Made by a program: the position numbers and the translations under genes
The notes under the pieces: model-generated
The model's database searches: none
What the model was told of the DNA's origin: nothing
What the model saw: only the letters and a program-made list of their open reading frames with translations
Shown here: positions 51,061 to 60,057 of the stretch, piece by piece
How positions within the stretch are numbered: position 1 is the stretch's first letter
Layout of the letters: each line of letters opens with the position of its first letter
Assembly (NCBI RefSeq): GCF_002127225.1
Contig: NZ_NFUR01000001.1
Span: 683,592 to 747,591, forward strand
DNA length: 64,000 nucleotides
DNA from: Sphingomonas sp. IBVSS2
GTDB taxonomy: Bacteria; Pseudomonadota; Alphaproteobacteria; Sphingomonadales; Sphingomonadaceae
Direction of reading: 5' to 3'

Positions 51061-54000
51061 CTAAGCGTCCAGCGCGGCGCGAACGGCGGTGGCGAGACGA
51101 TCGAGATCGAAGGGCTTGGCGAGGATCGTCTCGCCCGCCACGCGCGCCGTTTCCGGAGCATAGCCGCTGGTCAGCAGCACCCTGAGCCCTGGCAGTTTCG
51201 CCCTGGCGCGCGCGGCCAGCTCGTGCCCGGTCAGCTCGGGCATCACCACGTCGCTGAACAGCAGCGAGACGTGCGGCGCCCGCTCGATCAGCTGCAGCGC
51301 CTCGGGGCCGTCGCGTGCGCCGAGCACCTGATAGCCGAGCTCGCGCAACGCCTCGATCGAATAGTTGCGCACCCGCTCCTCGTCCTCGACGACGAGCACC
51401 ACTTCGCCGGGCCGGCCGCCGGCGGGCGCCGACGCGGACCGCTCGGAGCGCGCCGCCGGCGCCTCGCCCTGATGGACGGGCAGATAGAGATGCACGGTGG
51501 TGCCCCGGCCCGGCGCGGTCTCGATCCGCACCGCGCCGCCCGACTGGCGGACGAAGCCGAACACCTGGCTGAGCCCGAGGCCGGTGCCCTTGCCGACGCC
51601 CTTGGTGGTGAAGAACGGATCGAAGGCCCGTGCGGCGACTTCGGGGGTCATGCCGGTGCCGCTGTCGGCCACGGCGATCTCGACATAATCGCCCGGCTGC
51701 AGCTCCAGCCCCGTGGCCTCGGCCGCCTCGAACCGCGCATTGGCGGTGGTGAGCACCAGCCTGCCGCCGCCCGGCATCGCGTCGCGTGCATTGACCGAGA
51801 GATTGAGGATCACATTCTCGAGCTGGTTGGGATCGGCCAGCAGCGGCGCGATGCCGGGGGGCAGCACGGTCTCCACCGTCACGTCGTCGCCCAGGGTGCG
51901 GACGAGCAGCTCGATCATGCCCTCCACCATCGCATTGGTGTCGATCGCTACCGGAGCGAGCGGCTGCTGGCGGGAAAAGGCGAGCAGTCGCTGAGTCAGC
52001 CCCGCGGCGCGCGTGGCGCCGTCGCGCGCGGCGGTGATGTATTTGCCGATGTCGCGATTGCCCTGCTTCAGCCGCCGCTCGAGCAGGTCCAGCGCGCCGA
52101 TCACCACGGCGAGCATGTTGTTGAAGTCGTGCGCGATGCCGCCGGTGAGCTGGCCGACCGCTTCCATCTTCTGCGCCTGGCGCAGCCGCGCTTCCGCCGC
52201 CATCAGCTGCTCGGTGCGCTCGCGTACGGCCGCCTCCAGCGCCTCGCGCGAACGGGCGAGCACTTCGCGCGCATCGACGATGTCCTGGATGTCGGTGCAG
52301 GTGCCGAACCAGCGGGTGATCCTGCCCCGCTCGTCCCGCACCGGCTGGGCGCTGCCCAGCACCCAGCGATACCGGCCCGAACGATGGCGCAACCGATATT
52401 CGATCCGATAGCGCTCGCCGGTTTCCAGGCTGTGGTGCCACACCGCCCAGGTGCGCTCGCGGTCGTCGGGGTGGAACATGTTCTTCCACGCCTCGCCATC
52501 GGTGCTGCCCAGGGGTACGCCGGTATATTCGTACCAGCGGTCGTTGTAATAATCGTGATAGCCGTCGGGCAGCGACGACCAGACCATCTGGTCGATCGAA
52601 TTGGCGATGGCGCGGAACTTGGTTTCGCTTTCCCGCAGCGCCGCCACGGCCTCGATGCGTTCCACCGCGTCCCAGGCCGTCTCCGCCACCGCTTCGACGA
52701 AGGCGACTTCCTCGGCCGACCAGCGGCGCGGGGCCGCGGTGTTGATCGACATCACCGCCACCCATTGCCCGCCGCGCAGCAGCGGCACGCCCACGCCTGC
52801 GCCGGCGATGCGCGCCAGCCCCGGCGCCTCGCGCGCGACGTCGTGGAGCACCACGGTGCGCCCGATGCGATAGGCGCGGGCATTGTCTCCCAGCGCGTCG
52901 ATCGCCAGCGTATCCTCCAGGGGCGCCAGCACGTCATTGCTCCAATGCGGGCCGAAGCGCACTTCGTCGCCCTGCACGCGGTGGAAGCCCACCCGGTCGA
53001 GCCCCAGCTGCTCGCCCAGCGCCGCGGCAGTGAAGCGCATCACCGCATCCGCCGAATCGAGCGCCCGCTGATGATCGGCCAGCGCGCCGAGGAACGCCTG
53101 GGCTTCGTTCGCCTCGCGCAATTCCTCGGCGGCGTCGCGCGCGGCTTCCTCGGCCAGCTTGCGCTCGGTGATGTCGAAGGCGACGCCGGGAAAGCGCAGC
53201 GGCGTGCCGTCGTCGTCGAAGGTCGCGCGGCCCTGGGCGCTCACCCAGCGCAGCGTGCCGTCGGGCTGGATCAGCCGATATTCCTCGTTGAACGGCACGC
53301 GCGCGCCAAGGGTGCGGGCGATGCCCGCCTCCAGCCGAGCGCGGTCGCCGGGATGCACGTTGACGAAGAATTGCGCGATCGGCGTGCCCGTGCCGGCCAG
53401 CCCCTCGTCGACGCCGTAGAGGCGCAGGAAGCGGGCATCCGCCGTGACCAGGTCGGCGGGCACGTCCCACACCCAGGTGCCGACGCCGAGCGAGGCGTTG
53501 AGCGCGAGCTGCAGCCGCTCCTCGCTCCGGCGCAGCGCCTCTTCCGCCGCCGCGCGCTCGCTCACGTCGTTGGCGACGACGAAGATGTCGGTGGTGTTGC
53601 CGCCCTCGTTCTTGACCGGCTGGTAGACGAAATCGAGGAAGCGCGTCTCGGGCGGCGCCTCGGCGCTGCGCTGGAGCAGCACCGGCACGCCGTCCGCGCG
53701 GAAGGGCGCGCCGCTGGCACGGACGGTGTCGAGCAGGGCGACGAAGCCCTGCTCGACCAGTTCCGGCAGCGCCTCGGCCATTGTCCTGCCGAGCACCGGG
53801 CGCCCGCCGACCAGCGCGAGATATTCCGAATTGGCGAATTCGAAGCGGTGCTCGGGGCCGTGGAGCAGCGCCACCGCGCCGGGCGCCTGCTCGAACAGGT
53901 CGCGCAGCCGCGCCGCCTCCGCCAGGCGCGTGCGCTCCGCCAGCACGGAGCGCGTCGTCTCGTTGCCCTGGTTGATCAGCCCGCATACCCGGCCGGCGCC

Positions 54001-54414
54001 GTCGCGAATCGGCGTGAAGCTGTAGTTCCACCAGGTCTCCTGGCTGCGGCCGTCGCGTTCCATCGCCAGGAACTGGTCGTAGATCGCGAAGCCCCGCCCG
54101 GTGGCGGTCACGCTTGCCATCTGCGGACCCACCACGTCCCAGATGTCGCGCCACACGTCGCGCGCCGGGCGGCCCAGCGCGGCGGGATGGCGCTCGGCCG
54201 GGATCGGCGCCCAGGCATCATTGTAGAGGAGGTGGAGATCCTCGCCCCAGTAGATGGCGGTGGGAAAAGTCGAGGCGAGTGCCAGGTCGAGCGCGAAGCC
54301 GAGCGCGTCGGGCCAGGTTTCGGGCGGTCCGAGCGGGTGGTTCGCCCAGTCGAACGCGCGGATTCGCTCCGCCATCTCGCCTTCGTGATCCAGAAAGCGC
54401 GGGGTGGCGTCCAT
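51061..54414 (-). CDS. large hybrid histidine kinase with PAS, GAF and receiver domains
   Basis: The 1117-residue kinase has no membrane segment. Successive domains are a PAS-like unit (about 25-160), PAS (165-290), PAS (300-415, ending GVAFDITERKLAEE), GAF (about 430-590) and PAS (600-715). A coiled coil and HisKA follow with H762 in GGIAHDFNNML, then HATPase (KGTGLGLSQVFGFV). The C-terminal receiver carries D1055 in LLFSDVVMPELTG and AKPFDLDRLA. It probably senses intracellular redox, light or a ligand and passes phosphate to its own receiver. No partner regulator is adjacent. Confidence 0.93.
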   Translation of the reverse strand: MDATPRFLDHEGEMAERIRAFDWANHPLGPPETWPDALGFALDLALASTFPTAIYWGEDLHLLYNDAWAPIPAERHPAALGRPARDVWRDIWDVVGPQMASVTATGRGFAIYDQFLAMERDGRSQETWWNYSFTPIRDGAGRVCGLINQGNETTRSVLAERTRLAEAARLRDLFEQAPGAVALLHGPEHRFEFANSEYLALVGGRPVLGRTMAEALPELVEQGFVALLDTVRASGAPFRADGVPVLLQRSAEAPPETRFLDFVYQPVKNEGGNTTDIFVVANDVSERAAAEEALRRSEERLQLALNASLGVGTWVWDVPADLVTADARFLRLYGVDEGLAGTGTPIAQFFVNVHPGDRARLEAGIARTLGARVPFNEEYRLIQPDGTLRWVSAQGRATFDDDGTPLRFPGVAFDITERKLAEEAARDAAEELREANEAQAFLGALADHQRALDSADAVMRFTAAALGEQLGLDRVGFHRVQGDEVRFGPHWSNDVLAPLEDTLAIDALGDNARAYRIGRTVVLHDVAREAPGLARIAGAGVGVPLLRGGQWVAVMSINTAAPRRWSAEEVAFVEAVAETAWDAVERIEAVAALRESETKFRAIANSIDQMVWSSLPDGYHDYYNDRWYEYTGVPLGSTDGEAWKNMFHPDDRERTWAVWHHSLETGERYRIEYRLRHRSGRYRWVLGSAQPVRDERGRITRWFGTCTDIQDIVDAREVLARSREALEAAVRERTEQLMAAEARLRQAQKMEAVGQLTGGIAHDFNNMLAVVIGALDLLERRLKQGNRDIGKYITAARDGATRAAGLTQRLLAFSRQQPLAPVAIDTNAMVEGMIELLVRTLGDDVTVETVLPPGIAPLLADPNQLENVILNLSVNARDAMPGGGRLVLTTANARFEAAEATGLELQPGDYVEIAVADSGTGMTPEVAARAFDPFFTTKGVGKGTGLGLSQVFGFVRQSGGAVRIETAPGRGTTVHLYLPVHQGEAPAARSERSASAPAGGRPGEVVLVVEDEERVRNYSIEALRELGYQVLGARDGPEALQLIERAPHVSLLFSDVVMPELTGHELAARARAKLPGLRVLLTSGYAPETARVAGETILAKPFDLDRLATAVRAALDA

Positions 54415-54512
54415 GGCCCCAACCGATGCGGGGGGCTGGCGCGCGAGTCAACCGACCGAGTCAACTCGACTTGCCCGCGCGGGCGGCTATGGATGGAGCA
54501 AAGGAGAGACTG

Positions 54513-55517
54513 ATGAAGCTCGCAAGCCTGAAGAACGGCCGTGACGGCAAGCTGGTAGTCGTATCGAACGACCTGGCCTGGTACGCCAGTGCCGACATGA
54601 TCGCGCCGACGCTGCAGGCGGCGCTCGACAATTGGGACCGGGTAGAGGCCGATCTGCGGAACCTCGCCACCGATCTCGACCATGAAGTGATTCCGCGCGA
54701 GCGCTTCCACGAACGGCTCGCCGCCGCGCCGCTGCCGCGCGCCTATCAATGGGCCGATGGCTCGGCCTATGTGAACCATGTCGCGCTGGTGCGGCAGGCG
54801 CGCGGGGCGGAGATGCCCGAGAGCTTCTGGCACGATCCGCTGATGTATCAGGGCGGCAGCGACGGGTTCCTCGGCCCGCGCGACCCGATCCCGCTCGCCG
54901 ACGAAGCCTGGGGCTGCGACCTGGAAGGCGAAGTGGTGGTCGTCACCGGCGACGTGCCGCTGGGCGCGAGCCGCGAGGAGGCGCTGGCCGCGATCCGGCT
55001 GGTCGGCCTCACCAACGACGTTTCGCTGCGCAACCTGATCCCCGCCGAGCTCGCCAAGGGTTTCGGCTTCTTCCAGTCCAAGCCGGCCAGCGCCTTCTCG
55101 CCGGTCTTCGCCACGCCCGATTCGCTGGGCGACTGGTGGCAGGACGGCAAGCTTCACCGCAAGCTGATGGTCGATGTGAACGGCAAGCCCTTCGGCCGGG
55201 CCGAGGCCGGGGTGGACATGACCTTCGACTTCGGCACCCTGGTCGCCCATGCCGCGAAGACGCGCCGGCTCGGCGCCGGTACGATCATCGGCTCGGGCAC
55301 GGTTTCGAACCGCGGCGCGGATGGCGGGCCGGGCACGCCGGTGGGCGAGGGCGGCGTCGGCTATTCCTGCATCGCCGAGATCCGCACGATCGAGACGATC
55401 CGCGGCGGCGCGCCGGTCACGCCCTTCCTCAAGGCCGGCGACACGGTGCGCATCTGGGCCGAGGACGACCGGCACCACCCGATCTTCGGCGTGATCGAGC
55501 AGACCGTGGGGGGATAG
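54513..55517 (+). CDS. fumarylacetoacetate hydrolase family protein
   Basis: From the ATG at 54513 (AAGGAGAG six bases before) the product has 334 residues. The FAH-type catalytic domain covers about 75-330, with metal-binding acids in WGCDLEGEVVVVTGD and the NDVSLRNLIPAE motif, and FGFFQSKPASAFSPV next to it. The N-terminal part, MKLASLKNGRDGKLVVVS, is the usual small lead domain. Such enzymes cleave C-C bonds in beta-diketo acids during aromatic or tyrosine breakdown. No hmgA-type neighbour is present, so the exact substrate is open. Confidence 0.9.
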   Translation: MKLASLKNGRDGKLVVVSNDLAWYASADMIAPTLQAALDNWDRVEADLRNLATDLDHEVIPRERFHERLAAAPLPRAYQWADGSAYVNHVALVRQARGAEMPESFWHDPLMYQGGSDGFLGPRDPIPLADEAWGCDLEGEVVVVTGDVPLGASREEALAAIRLVGLTNDVSLRNLIPAELAKGFGFFQSKPASAFSPVFATPDSLGDWWQDGKLHRKLMVDVNGKPFGRAEAGVDMTFDFGTLVAHAAKTRRLGAGTIIGSGTVSNRGADGGPGTPVGEGGVGYSCIAEIRTIETIRGGAPVTPFLKAGDTVRIWAEDDRHHPIFGVIEQTVGG

Positions 55518-55619
55518 GATGCCCGGACGGGCCGGAGCTGCGGGGCACGGCTTGCGAATGCCGGCCGGCGTCCCGATCTTCGGCCCGGGTGCGGCGGTGC
55601 CGCGGGCTGGTGGAGCATC

Positions 55620-56192
55620 ATGACCGTCGAGAGCTTCTATACCGTGTTCGAGACTGTGGCCGGCTTCGCCGCCATCGGCTGGAACGCGCAGGGCGTCAGC
55701 AGCTTCCGGCTGCCCCCAGGCACGGCGCGGGAGGCGGAGCGTTCGCTGCTGCGCCGCCTGCCGGATGCGAAGGCGGTGCCGCCGCCGCCCCAGGTACAGG
55801 CTGTGATCGACGATGCGCGGCGCTATTTCGCCGGGGAGCGCGTCGACTTTGCGGGCGTGGCGGTCGACCTCGGGCGGCAGGAGCCGTTTTTCGACCGCGT
55901 CTATGCCCATGTGCGCCAGCTCGGCTGGGGCGAGACGGCGACTTATGGCGCGATCGCCAGGGCGCTCGACGCGGGGCCGGAATTCGCGCGCGACGTCGGC
56001 CAGGCAATGGCGGGCAACCCGGTGCCGTTGATCATTCCCTGCCACCGCGTGACGGCCGCGAACGGGCGCATCGGCGGCTTCTCCGCGCCCGGCGGATCGC
56101 TGTCCAAGGCGCACATGCTCGCCATCGAGGGCGTCGAGGTGCAGGACGGCATCGTCACCCGGGACATGCCGCAGCTGGGCCTGGGCTTCTAG
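55620..56192 (+). CDS. ogt: methylated-DNA--protein-cysteine methyltransferase
   Basis: The 190-residue suicide repair protein removes methyl groups from O6-methylguanine. The C-terminal domain contains the DNA-binding helix YGAIARALDAGPEFARDVGQAM and the acceptor cysteine C141 in VPLIIPCHRVTAANG. The segment FYTVFETVAGFAAIGWNA forms the N-terminal ribonuclease-like domain. It is convergent with the ligT-like gene; their stop codons share a CTAG. It lies beside the SOS operon, but no LexA box is seen upstream of it. Confidence 0.93.
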   Translation: MTVESFYTVFETVAGFAAIGWNAQGVSSFRLPPGTAREAERSLLRRLPDAKAVPPPPQVQAVIDDARRYFAGERVDFAGVAVDLGRQEPFFDRVYAHVRQLGWGETATYGAIARALDAGPEFARDVGQAMAGNPVPLIIPCHRVTAANGRIGGFSAPGGSLSKAHMLAIEGVEVQDGIVTRDMPQLGLGF

Positions 56193-56728
56193 AAGCCGAA
56201 CGATCCCTGCCGGTCGATCAGCGGCCAGCGGCCCAGCTCGATATGCCGGTGCGCGCCCAGGATCGAATGGATCAGCACGAAATCGGTCGCGTCCCAGCCG
56301 ATCGGCTCGATCCTCCGCGTGAAGGGGCGGCCCTTGCGGTAGAGCAAGGTGACGTGCGGGTGGAACTCCCAGCCCCGGCGGAGCAGGGCGGCGGCGGCCA
56401 GGCCGCGCTGCAGCTGGCGGCCCAGCTCGGCGAGCGTGTCGATCTTGCGGGCGGGCCGCAACGCGATCGAGTCGCCGCCTGCCGAGACACGGTCGAGCGT
56501 GACCGGCACCGGCGCCGCCGCGACCTGCTCGCCGATCGCGATCAGCTGCTTGGCCTCGGCATAGGGGCGGTGGCCGAAATCCTCGGTGATGGCGAGGGTC
56601 ATGTGCAGCCGGTCGTTCCCAACCAGGGCATCGGCCAGCCCGAGCTGGTCGCGCTGCACGCCGATCAGGTTGCGGGCCAGCGGGGCCGGGCGCAGCGCGT
56701 AGAACAGGCGGTGTCCGTGGATCGGCAT
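56189..56728 (-). CDS. 2'-5' RNA ligase/cyclic phosphodiesterase-like (LigT family) protein
   Basis: The 179-residue 2H-phosphoesterase-like protein has both HxT motifs: H42-x-T44 in LHMTLAI and H125-x-T127 in HPHVTLLY. The fold is the two-lobed LigT/ThpR form. It may hydrolyse 2',3'-cyclic phosphates or ligate RNA ends. The ATG shares bases with the dnaE2 stop (TGATG overlap), so it is translated with the error-prone polymerase and belongs to the SOS operon, an unusual setting for an RNA-acting enzyme. Confidence 0.87.
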   Translation of the reverse strand: MPIHGHRLFYALRPAPLARNLIGVQRDQLGLADALVGNDRLHMTLAITEDFGHRPYAEAKQLIAIGEQVAAAPVPVTLDRVSAGGDSIALRPARKIDTLAELGRQLQRGLAAAALLRRGWEFHPHVTLLYRKGRPFTRRIEPIGWDATDFVLIHSILGAHRHIELGRWPLIDRQGSFGF

Positions 56729-59700
56729 CAGTGGAAGTCCCGCGAGCGCACCGGGATCAGGTCCGGCGCCTTGAGGCTGCGGCGCGGCGGCCAGTTGCCG
56801 GCCGAGTGCGGCCGGTCGCGCGGATCGATCTCGCCGCCATGCCTTGCGCCGTCGCCGGGCATCGTCATGTCCGGCAGCTCGAGCTCGCCGACTTCGCGCA
56901 GCCATGGCGTGAGGTCGGTGATCCGTTCGGCGACGAGATGGATGACGATGCCCTCGCGCTGTACCCGGCCAGCGATCGCCAGCATCGTCGCCGACATCAC
57001 GGTGCGGCGATTGGCTTCGAACCGGTCGGCCCAGAGCACGGCATTGGCGATGCCGGTCTCGTCCTCCAGCGTGACGAACACCACGCCCTTGGCGCTGCCC
57101 GGCCGCTGGCGGACGAGGATCAGCCCGGCGACTTCCACGCGCTGCCCGTCCTGCATGTCCAGTAGGTCCGCGCACCGCGCGATCCGCCGGTCCGCCAGCC
57201 GCGCGCGCAGGAAGGAGAGGGGGTGGGCGCGCAGCGACAGCTGGGTGGCGCGATAATCCTCCACCACTTCGCGCCCCGCGGTGAGCGGCAACAGCGCCAC
57301 CTGTGGCTCGATGATCTCGGCCATGCTTGCATCGGTGCGGGCATCGGCGGCGGCGAACAGGTCGAGCGGCGCCTGTCCCAACCCCCGGATCGCCCAGAGC
57401 GCCTGGCGCCGGTCCAGGCCCAGCGCCTGGAAGGCATCGGCACGCGCCAGCCGTTCGAGCGCGGCGGGTTTCACGCGGGAACGGCGCCAGGCATCCTCGA
57501 TCGACGCGAAGGGCCCCCTGGTGCGGGCCTTCAGGATCGCCTCGGCGTCTTCCTGGGACAGCCCCTGCACGATCCGCATGCCGAGCCGGATCGGCTGCAG
57601 GCCCGCCCAGTCCGCGTCGGTGCCGCAGAACTTGGGGTCGCGCGCGCGCGGGTTCGGCCCCTCGGGCACCATTCGCGTGTCCCAGTCGCTGTCGTTGATG
57701 CAGACGGCGCGCGCTTCCACCCCATGCGTGCGCGCATCGCGGATCAGCTGGGCGGGCGCATAGAAGCCCATCGGCTGCGCGTTGAGCAGCGCGGTGCAGA
57801 ATGCGTCCGGATGATGGCATTTCATCCAGCTCGAGGCATAGGCGATCTTGGCGAAGCTGGCGGCGTGGCTCTCGGGAAAGCCGTAATTGCTGAAGCCCTT
57901 GATCTGCTCGACCATCTGCGCGGCGAAGGTCTCGCTGATCCCGTTCCTGCGCATGCCTTCGATCAGCTTGGGGCCGAACTCGCCGATATCGCCGCTCGAC
58001 TTGAACGTCGCCATCGCGCGGCGCAGCCGGTCCGCCTCGCTGGCGGTGAAGCCGGCGCCGACGATCGCCACCTGCATCGCCTGTTCCTGGAACAGCGGCA
58101 CGCCCAGCGTCTTCTTCAGCACGTCTTCCAGTTCGGGCGAGGGGTAGGTGACCAGTTCCGGCTTCTGCCGGCGCTTCAGATAGGGATGGACCATGTTGCC
58201 CTGGATCGGCCCGGGCCGGACGATCGCGACCTGGATCGCGATGTCGTAGAAATTCACGGGCTTCATCCGCGGCAGCATCGACATTTGCGCGCGGCTCTCG
58301 ATCTGGAACACGCCCAGCGTATCCGCCTGCCGGATCATCTCGAAGGTCGGCGGGTCCTCGCCCTGCATCAGCGGCGCGGCGAGGGTGAGATGGATGCGCT
58401 TGTGCGCGGCGAGCAGGTCGAAGGCGCGGCGCATGCAGCCGAGCATGCCGAGGCCGAGAATGTCGACCTTCATGAAGCCCAGTTCCTCGATGTCGAGCTT
58501 TTCCCATTCGACGACGTGGCGATCGATCATCGCGGCGGGCTCCACCGGGATCAGGTCGTGCAGCCGGTCGCGGGTGAGCACGAAGCCGCCGGGATGCTGG
58601 GAGAGGTGGCGCGGCGTGTCGACCAGCTGGCGCGCGAGCTCCAGGGTCAGCGCCAGCCGCGGATCACTGCGGTCGAGGTTGAGCGCATCGGCATGGCGGT
58701 CGTCGACGTCGTTCGACCAGCCCCAGACCTGGGAGGAGAGCGCGGCGGTCATGTCCTCGGGCAGGCCCATCGCCTTGCCGACTTCGCGCAAGGCGCTGCG
58801 CGAGCGGAAGCGGATCACCACCGCGGTGAGCGCGGCATGATCGCGGCCATAGGTGTCGTAGATCCACTGGATCACTTCCTCGCGCCGCTCATGCTCGAAA
58901 TCGACATCGATATCGGGCGGCTCCTTGCGCTCGGTCGAGATGAAGCGCTCGAACAGCAGCTGGTGCTTGATCGGATCGATCGAGGTGATGCCCAGCGCGA
59001 AGCAGATCACCGAATTGGCGGCGCTTCCCCGGCCCTGGCACAGGATCTGCTGGCTGAGCGCGAACTGGACGATCGAATTGACCGTGAGGAAATAGGGCGC
59101 GTAGCCCATCTGCTCGACCAGGCCGAGCTCATGGGTGAGCAGGTCCCGATGCGCCTGCGAGGGCTTGCCGGCGAATTTCTGCCTGAGCCCGTTCCAGGCG
59201 AGCGCGGCGAGCGCCTCCTGCGCGCTGCGGCCATGGATGACCTCTTCCTCGGGATATTGGTGCCTGAGGTCGCGCAGGGTGAAGGTGCAGCGCTCGGCGA
59301 TCGCCTCGGAGGCGGCGAGCGCCTGCGGATAGTCGCGGAAGCGGCGCGCCATTTCCGCGGGCGACTTCAAGTGCCGGTCGGCGCTGCGTTCGCGGCGGAA
59401 GCCGAGTTCGTCGATCGTGCATTTCTCGCGGATCGCAGTGACCACGTCCTGCAGCATGCGCCGGTCGGGCGTGTCGTAGAGCACGTCGCCGGTGGCGAGC
59501 GGCGTGAGGCCGAAGCGGCGGGCGGCGAGGTTCAGTTCGTGCAGCCGCATCGCGTCGCCCGGGCGGCGATGCTGCGTGAGGCAGACATGGCCGCGCTCTC
59601 CGAACAGGTCGGCAATCCATTGAAGGGCCTGGGAGTCGCCGCGATCGGCGAGGCCGGGCACCAGCGCGCCGACCATCCCCCGCGCTGCCTCGGCCAGGTC

Positions 59701-60057
59701 CTCCCAATGGAGGAAGCATCGCCCCTTCTCGCCCTTCTGCGCGTCCGCCCGCGACTTGCCGAGGGTGAGCAGCCGGGTGAGCCGCGACCAGGCGGCGCTG
59801 TCTTCGGGCCAGACCAGCACCGAGCTGCCGTCGGTCAGGTCGAGCCGGCAGCCGGCGATCATCCGGATCGGCACGCCGAGATCGCTGATCTGCTCCGCCG
59901 CGACCAGCGACCGCACCACCCCGCCCACCGAATTGCGATCGACGATGCCGAGTGCGGGCAGGCCGAGCAGCGCGCCCGTGCGGAACAGGTCCTCGGGCGA
60001 GGAGGCGCCGCGCAGGAACGAGAAATGCGTGGTGACCTGGAGTTCGGAATAGGTCAT
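56728..60057 (-). CDS. dnaE2: error-prone DNA polymerase DnaE2
   Basis: The 1109-residue C-family polymerase is of the DnaE2 (ImuC) type. The N-terminal PHP domain begins ELQVTTHFSFLRGASSPEDLF. The palm contains EPPDIDVDFEHERREE with catalytic aspartates D382 and D384. The tail holds an OB-like domain (RVEVAGLILVRQRPGSAKGVVFVTLEDE). The C-terminal beta-clamp/tau domain of replicative DnaE is absent. With ImuA and ImuB it carries out damage-induced, mutation-prone synthesis. The start at 60057 overlaps the imuB stop (ATGA). Confidence 0.96.
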   Translation of the reverse strand: MTYSELQVTTHFSFLRGASSPEDLFRTGALLGLPALGIVDRNSVGGVVRSLVAAEQISDLGVPIRMIAGCRLDLTDGSSVLVWPEDSAAWSRLTRLLTLGKSRADAQKGEKGRCFLHWEDLAEAARGMVGALVPGLADRGDSQALQWIADLFGERGHVCLTQHRRPGDAMRLHELNLAARRFGLTPLATGDVLYDTPDRRMLQDVVTAIREKCTIDELGFRRERSADRHLKSPAEMARRFRDYPQALAASEAIAERCTFTLRDLRHQYPEEEVIHGRSAQEALAALAWNGLRQKFAGKPSQAHRDLLTHELGLVEQMGYAPYFLTVNSIVQFALSQQILCQGRGSAANSVICFALGITSIDPIKHQLLFERFISTERKEPPDIDVDFEHERREEVIQWIYDTYGRDHAALTAVVIRFRSRSALREVGKAMGLPEDMTAALSSQVWGWSNDVDDRHADALNLDRSDPRLALTLELARQLVDTPRHLSQHPGGFVLTRDRLHDLIPVEPAAMIDRHVVEWEKLDIEELGFMKVDILGLGMLGCMRRAFDLLAAHKRIHLTLAAPLMQGEDPPTFEMIRQADTLGVFQIESRAQMSMLPRMKPVNFYDIAIQVAIVRPGPIQGNMVHPYLKRRQKPELVTYPSPELEDVLKKTLGVPLFQEQAMQVAIVGAGFTASEADRLRRAMATFKSSGDIGEFGPKLIEGMRRNGISETFAAQMVEQIKGFSNYGFPESHAASFAKIAYASSWMKCHHPDAFCTALLNAQPMGFYAPAQLIRDARTHGVEARAVCINDSDWDTRMVPEGPNPRARDPKFCGTDADWAGLQPIRLGMRIVQGLSQEDAEAILKARTRGPFASIEDAWRRSRVKPAALERLARADAFQALGLDRRQALWAIRGLGQAPLDLFAAADARTDASMAEIIEPQVALLPLTAGREVVEDYRATQLSLRAHPLSFLRARLADRRIARCADLLDMQDGQRVEVAGLILVRQRPGSAKGVVFVTLEDETGIANAVLWADRFEANRRTVMSATMLAIAGRVQREGIVIHLVAERITDLTPWLREVGELELPDMTMPGDGARHGGEIDPRDRPHSAGNWPPRRSLKAPDLIPVRSRDFH

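Noticed and set aside
50230..54513. A 1427-residue open frame opposite purA and the hybrid kinase.
   Set aside because: Same artefact: stops are rare on the antisense strand of high-GC genes. It overlaps two well-supported genes and shows no recognisable motif.
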